A DNA stretch of 55,504 nt from Candidatus Villigracilis proximus (GTDB lineage: Bacteria > Chloroflexota > Anaerolineae > Anaerolineales > Villigracilaceae): contig JADKBB010000024.1 of NCBI GenBank assembly GCA_016715195.1, positions 1 through 55,504 on the forward strand, given 5' to 3'. Shown here in pieces: positions 52,278 through 55,504 of the stretch. The translations under genes and the position numbers were made by a program. Below the pieces are notes generated by a model, which did not search any database, had not been told where the DNA came from, and was given only the letters and a program-made list of their open reading frames with translations. How positions within the stretch are numbered: the stretch's first letter is position 1; each line of letters begins with the position of its first letter.

Positions 52278-53075
52278 TCAGAACAACTCATCCAACAAAA
52301 TATAATAATTTATCTTATCCCAATCGGGGTGAATTTCAAGCAGACTGAAAAATAAATTGAGGTATTCTTTATCGTTGCCTATATCATGTTGAATTGAACG
52401 GACACAAAAGGCTATGTCGTACCATTTATCCGCCTTGCCGCTTCTGCCTAAATCAATGAAGCCGCTTATTTTATCTTCTCTAATGAAGATATTGCTGTCT
52501 CCGAAATCACCATGAGAAAACACCAATTCTTCGTTTGGTTTTTGGGTTTTTAGAAAAGTATGCAGCTCATTCGGGTCTCTAAAGGGCGTGTTGTCCTCCC
52601 AGTTTTCGCTGTTCACATCTGCCAGTTTATTTTGTAACAAATAGTCTAATTCATTAAGCCGATTGTCTACGTTGTTATTGTAAGGACAATCCAAAGTGCT
52701 GACGGACTGAAAAAATTTTATGCCTTCGCTGTAAATTTTCACCATCCTTTTCGGGTCACGGTGTTGTTCGTAATCTTCGCTTCCCATAACACCGTCAACT
52801 TCACGCATTAGTAAAAAGTTTGCGCTTTCATACTTTTCAAAGTGTAATACTTCTGGAACAGGTAATTTTTCTTTTAACCATAGCATGATATCTTTCTCGC
52901 GTTCGACATTGTAAGTTGTCATATCATACCGGCTGTCTGATATTTTCAAATAAAAATTTTCATTACGCCCGATTAATTTATATACACGAGCGGGAGACAT
53001 TCCTTCCGTATCTTTTACAAAACGGTAATTTCTGGTAATTTTACTTAACTGCCTGGAAAGTTTTAACTTCAACAT
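52278..53075 (-). CDS. aph(3'): Aminoglycoside 3'-phosphotransferase, APH(3')-III-like
   Basis: The 265-residue protein aligns end to end, from memory, with APH(3')-IIIa, a kinase that phosphorylates kanamycin and neomycin. The family's key residues fall at the same numbers: Lys44, Glu60, Asp190 (in SHGDFGDSN), Asn195 and Asp208 (IDLGR). VKDTEGMSPARVYKLIG and the ending KINYYILLDELF are near-identical in pattern. Codon use is AT-rich compared with the genes to the left. The adjacent IS1182-type element and HEAT gene fit horizontal acquisition. Expression and resistance are not shown. Confidence 0.92.
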   Translation of the reverse strand: MLKLKLSRQLSKITRNYRFVKDTEGMSPARVYKLIGRNENFYLKISDSRYDMTTYNVEREKDIMLWLKEKLPVPEVLHFEKYESANFLLMREVDGVMGSEDYEQHRDPKRMVKIYSEGIKFFQSVSTLDCPYNNNVDNRLNELDYLLQNKLADVNSENWEDNTPFRDPNELHTFLKTQKPNEELVFSHGDFGDSNIFIREDKISGFIDLGRSGKADKWYDIAFCVRSIQHDIGNDKEYLNLFFSLLEIHPDWDKINYYILLDELF

Positions 53076-53181
53076 CGTTTATCTTTTTTGGCGCAATAAT
53101 TTTTACGGAATAGCCATTGTCAAATGGTTTGTGTTACTGGCACTGGAGCTGGGATATGTGTATTAGTCGTTTATATGTTTT

Positions 53182-53730
53182 CTAAAGCGAAAGCCACCAT
53201 TTCCGTCTGCTTTTTTCTTGCAGTATTCGTATTGCATTAGGTGTCCCTATTTGAATTAAAATGTCTTTTGAAAGATTTCTAATCTTTTGACTTCTATCCG
53301 TTAATAACTCGCTAATGGCATCAACAGCTTCGTCTGCTTTGAGTCTTCCCAGGGCGTCAACAATCCAAAAACGTACCGACACTTCACTGTCGTTTATGGA
53401 GTTAATCAACTCAGGTATTGCTCGCTTATCCCCGATGTCTCCTAGTGCTTGCGCAGCACCGACACGTGCATCTGGGTCTTCACTGTTTAGCAATTTTATC
53501 AAGGGCTCAACAGCGTCTTTGCCAAATATAAGAATACCTGAGATGGCAGTTGGATGATTTTCAGGCTCATTTAATTGAAGTAATAACCTTGTTAAATGCT
53601 CTTTACTGTTTTGAGCGAGTTCTTGTAAGGCTTCTTTTTTCTCAAGCTCAGATTTTTCGCGTTGTTTTAACCAAATTTGTTGACGTTTCCATATTCTTTG
53701 TAAGTTAGCGCCACAGTTCTGAAAAACCAA
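53182..53730 (-). CDS. HEAT-repeat (PBS lyase-like) protein, possibly truncated at the IS
   Basis: A 182-residue protein with HEAT repeats: AVEPLIKLLNSEDPDARVGAA, ALGDIGDKRAIPELINSIND, SVRFWIVDALGRLKADEAVDAI. The first ~10 residues (MVFQNCGANL) come from sequence next to the IS end and have no repeat character, so the original N-terminus may have been cut off by insertion. AT-rich like the aph gene. It probably is a scaffold protein; the partner is unknown. Confidence 0.7.
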   Translation of the reverse strand: MVFQNCGANLQRIWKRQQIWLKQREKSELEKKEALQELAQNSKEHLTRLLLQLNEPENHPTAISGILIFGKDAVEPLIKLLNSEDPDARVGAAQALGDIGDKRAIPELINSINDSEVSVRFWIVDALGRLKADEAVDAISELLTDRSQKIRNLSKDILIQIGTPNAIRILQEKSRRKWWLSL

Positions 53731-55400
53731 AATTTTCAGACGGAGCGCAAGGGGCAGCGCCCGATTTTGAGTTTGAGAGCGGTTGGACAGGTCGTCGGGG
53801 TCTGGAAGGGGTTAGATCAACGCCCCAAATATGTGGATTTTGCCGATATTGTGAACCAGAGCGAATAATCCCCATTGTACATCCACTTTCCGTTTGGAGC
53901 GTAGGGTGAAGCGATCCATGTGTTTATGCACACAGATGTTCGCAAAGACCGGCTCGACAATCGCGAGCCGCCGCGCATAGATTTTCTTGCCCTGCTCGCT
54001 GTCGATCTTGGCTTTCATCAGATCGATCAAGTTCGGCTGGCCCGTATCGACCTGAATGGAGAGATACCTGCGCGAAGCATCCGACTTGCTCAAACAGCGC
54101 GAGCGCAGCGGACAAGCCGCGCAGTCTTCGGCGCGGGCGTGATAGAGATCATAGGTGCGGTGACGGTTGACCTGGTTGCGGGCATAACATTTCAATTCTT
54201 TTCCATTCGGACAACGATAGACGCGCTTGCTTTCATCATAAGAAAAATCAGCCGCGCTGAAAGGACTCGACTTGGCATCTGCCTTCTTCTTATCTTTGAA
54301 ACGCTCTTGATCGGCAAAGCGCGGATCGCGTTGGCGGAATTGGATGTCGGGAATGTACGCGTCCACCTTTTCATCTTTGCAGACCTTCAGGCTGTTCAGC
54401 GAATGATAGTTACTATCGGCGGTGAGTTCTTTGCCCTCGAAGTAGTCTGGGGTTTTGCCAATCGAAACCAGATTCTTTTTGGCGCTGTCCAGCATCGGCT
54501 TGAGGTTTTCATGATCCTGGCTGGCGAATGCCTCGGCGGCAAGAATCACCTGATGTTTGGAATCGACCAGGGCCTGCGCGTTGTATCCTTGCAAGACCCC
54601 GTGCGAGGTGGTCATTTTGGCGGATTCATTATCCACCGCGTTGCTCTGGATTTCTTTGCCTTCGCTGCCAAGCTTGGGTTCGCGATCCTTTAGAAATTCA
54701 TTCAGCCGCTCGACCTGCAGTTGGAAGCGGCGCTCGCGTTTCTGCTGTCGTTCGATTTCGACTTGCGGATGTTTATCCGCCTGGGCATGTTCGGCGATGA
54801 CGCGCTGTAGTTTTTCCTGCAACTTGTCGCGTTTGTGTTTGAGTTCGTCGATCGTGCCGCTCCATTCTTTGGAGACATTCGCGGAGAGCTTGACGCCATC
54901 GAGAGAGAAGTGGGTGCCGCCCAGCAATTTCAATTCTTCACAGACCACAAGAATGTCGCTGAAGATGGAAGAGATCTCGCTTTGCATCGAAGAGATAAAG
55001 GAAGCAATGGTGCTGTGGTCGGGGGCGTACCCATACGAGAGGGCAATGAAGATGATGTTTTCATGGCAGGCGCGTTCGATTTGGCGCGAACTGATCATGC
55101 CTTTGGCGTATGCCAGCAGGATGACTTTGAGCAGGATCTTGGGATGGATGGCAGCTGCGCCGGTCAGGTCATTTTTGTAGCGTTCATCAAAGACCGACAG
55201 GTCGATGTTCTCGTCCACCAGTCGGTTGATGGTGTGCTCCAAGGTTCCCGGAACAAGTTGGTCCTGGAGTGAAATGGGGAGCATGACCATTTGGTTTTCA
55301 TTGCTTGGTTTGTATTTTGCCATAGAGTCCTCTGGCTTATAAAACCCCATCGCTTTGCATTCGTTATTAAATTCCCAACTTTTTCGACAGTTTCAACGGT
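53715..55400 (-). mobile_element. IS1182-family insertion sequence (ends uncertain)
   Basis: A single transposase gene occupies most of the element. The ends are not exactly defined: a CTGAAAAAC-type stretch near 53718 and a CTGTCGAAAAAG-type stretch (reverse strand) near 55385 may be the terminal inverted repeats. The outermost flank at 55400-55504 shows no gene. The target-site duplication could not be read. Confidence 0.55.
53812..55323 (-). CDS. IS1182-family transposase
   Basis: A 503-residue DDE transposase. The N-terminal DUF772-type domain (LTGAAAIHPKILLKVILLAYA, SRQIERACHENIIFIALS) is diagnostic of IS1182/IS5-group elements, followed by HFSLDGVKLSANVSKEW with the first Asp, SHGVLQGYNAQALVDSKHQV, ELTADSNYHSLNSL with the second Asp, and the C-terminal RLAIVEPVFANICVHKHMDRF with the catalytic Glu. 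A Cys-rich cluster (CPNGKELKCY, CAACPLRSRC) resembles the zinc-binding segment of this family. The frame is open throughout, so it could be active. Confidence 0.92.
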   Translation of the reverse strand: MAKYKPSNENQMVMLPISLQDQLVPGTLEHTINRLVDENIDLSVFDERYKNDLTGAAAIHPKILLKVILLAYAKGMISSRQIERACHENIIFIALSYGYAPDHSTIASFISSMQSEISSIFSDILVVCEELKLLGGTHFSLDGVKLSANVSKEWSGTIDELKHKRDKLQEKLQRVIAEHAQADKHPQVEIERQQKRERRFQLQVERLNEFLKDREPKLGSEGKEIQSNAVDNESAKMTTSHGVLQGYNAQALVDSKHQVILAAEAFASQDHENLKPMLDSAKKNLVSIGKTPDYFEGKELTADSNYHSLNSLKVCKDEKVDAYIPDIQFRQRDPRFADQERFKDKKKADAKSSPFSAADFSYDESKRVYRCPNGKELKCYARNQVNRHRTYDLYHARAEDCAACPLRSRCLSKSDASRRYLSIQVDTGQPNLIDLMKAKIDSEQGKKIYARRLAIVEPVFANICVHKHMDRFTLRSKRKVDVQWGLFALVHNIGKIHIFGALI

Positions 55401-55504
55401 TTGCGTTACCTGCGCTGGGGCGGGACGGCGAAGCCGTCCAACCAGAAAAATGCTAAGGCGTAGAAAAATGCTTGGAATCGCGCCAGAATCCCCAGCGTCA
55501 GGTG

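Noticed and set aside
1..55504. tRNA, rRNA or CRISPR array
   Set aside because: No cloverleaf-type GGTTCGAAT segment, rRNA core or regularly spaced repeat was seen by eye; a covariance-model scan would be decisive.

Overview
The window looks like a chromosomal segment of an uncultured Chloroflexota bacterium, probably class Anaerolineae. This rests on gene content and style: many small conserved Anaerolineae-type proteins, Ser/Thr kinases fused to formylglycine-generating-enzyme-like domains, lipoproteins with Pro/Thr/Ala linkers, a MacB-like ABC system with a CARDB/IPT partner, and leader SD sites of the AAGGAG type. It is not based on an rRNA or marker tree. The ffh gene (signal recognition particle) shows that this is chromosome. 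No tRNA, rRNA or CRISPR array was seen.

Layout. 0.4-7.4 kb: small hypotheticals, DUF1801 and DUF4404 proteins, a C39-like peptidase, an ABC1/UbiB kinase and an NBR1-Ig lipoprotein. 7.5-14.2 kb: a deoxynucleoside kinase followed by a cyclic-nucleotide-sensor/PP2C phosphatase, then a Cys/Met-metabolism PLP enzyme, an aminoglycoside nucleotidyltransferase-like gene, an ABC-F ATPase with an attenuator-like leader, and a PIG-L deacetylase. 14.3-18.9 kb: a four-gene ABC export/envelope operon. 19.1-23.7 kb: a PilZ protein, then a cluster of VOC, ABM, DUF1801, HEAT and DHFR-like genes behind a promoter with a perfect 26-bp operator palindrome, and a 5'-3' exonuclease. 23.7-28.1 kb: aminotransferase, GCS2-type ligase and M20 hydrolase preceded by a textbook leader-peptide attenuator. 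28.1-34.4 kb: minus-strand genes including rarA. 34.6-38.5 kb: two tandem paralogous receptor-like kinases. 38.6-45.2 kb: CoA-transferase subunits, a hydrolase, tam and pruA. 45.4-50.9 kb: a thioredoxin-like lipoprotein with an in-frame TGA at the redox position (candidate selenoprotein), a channel-like protein, an MFS transporter and ffh. 51.0-55.5 kb: an LLM oxidoreductase, then an AT-rich accessory segment with an aph(3')-III-like kinase, a HEAT-repeat gene and an IS1182-type element.

At least fifteen otherwise good genes are split by single-base frameshifts, often in homopolymer runs, and some natural stops are displaced so that the ORF runs through a Rho-independent terminator. The simplest reading is uncorrected long-read indel errors in the assembly rather than mass pseudogenisation. 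For those genes the coordinates given span the reconstructed gene.

The three observations most worth following are the UGA/UxxC thioredoxin-like lipoprotein with a SECIS-like hairpin (45.4-46.0 kb), the Thr/Asn-codon attenuator in front of the aminotransferase operon (23.7-23.9 kb), and the operator-promoter palindrome at 19.55 kb. The TIR-bounded small repeats at 19.0 and 38.6 kb are a further possible mobile family.
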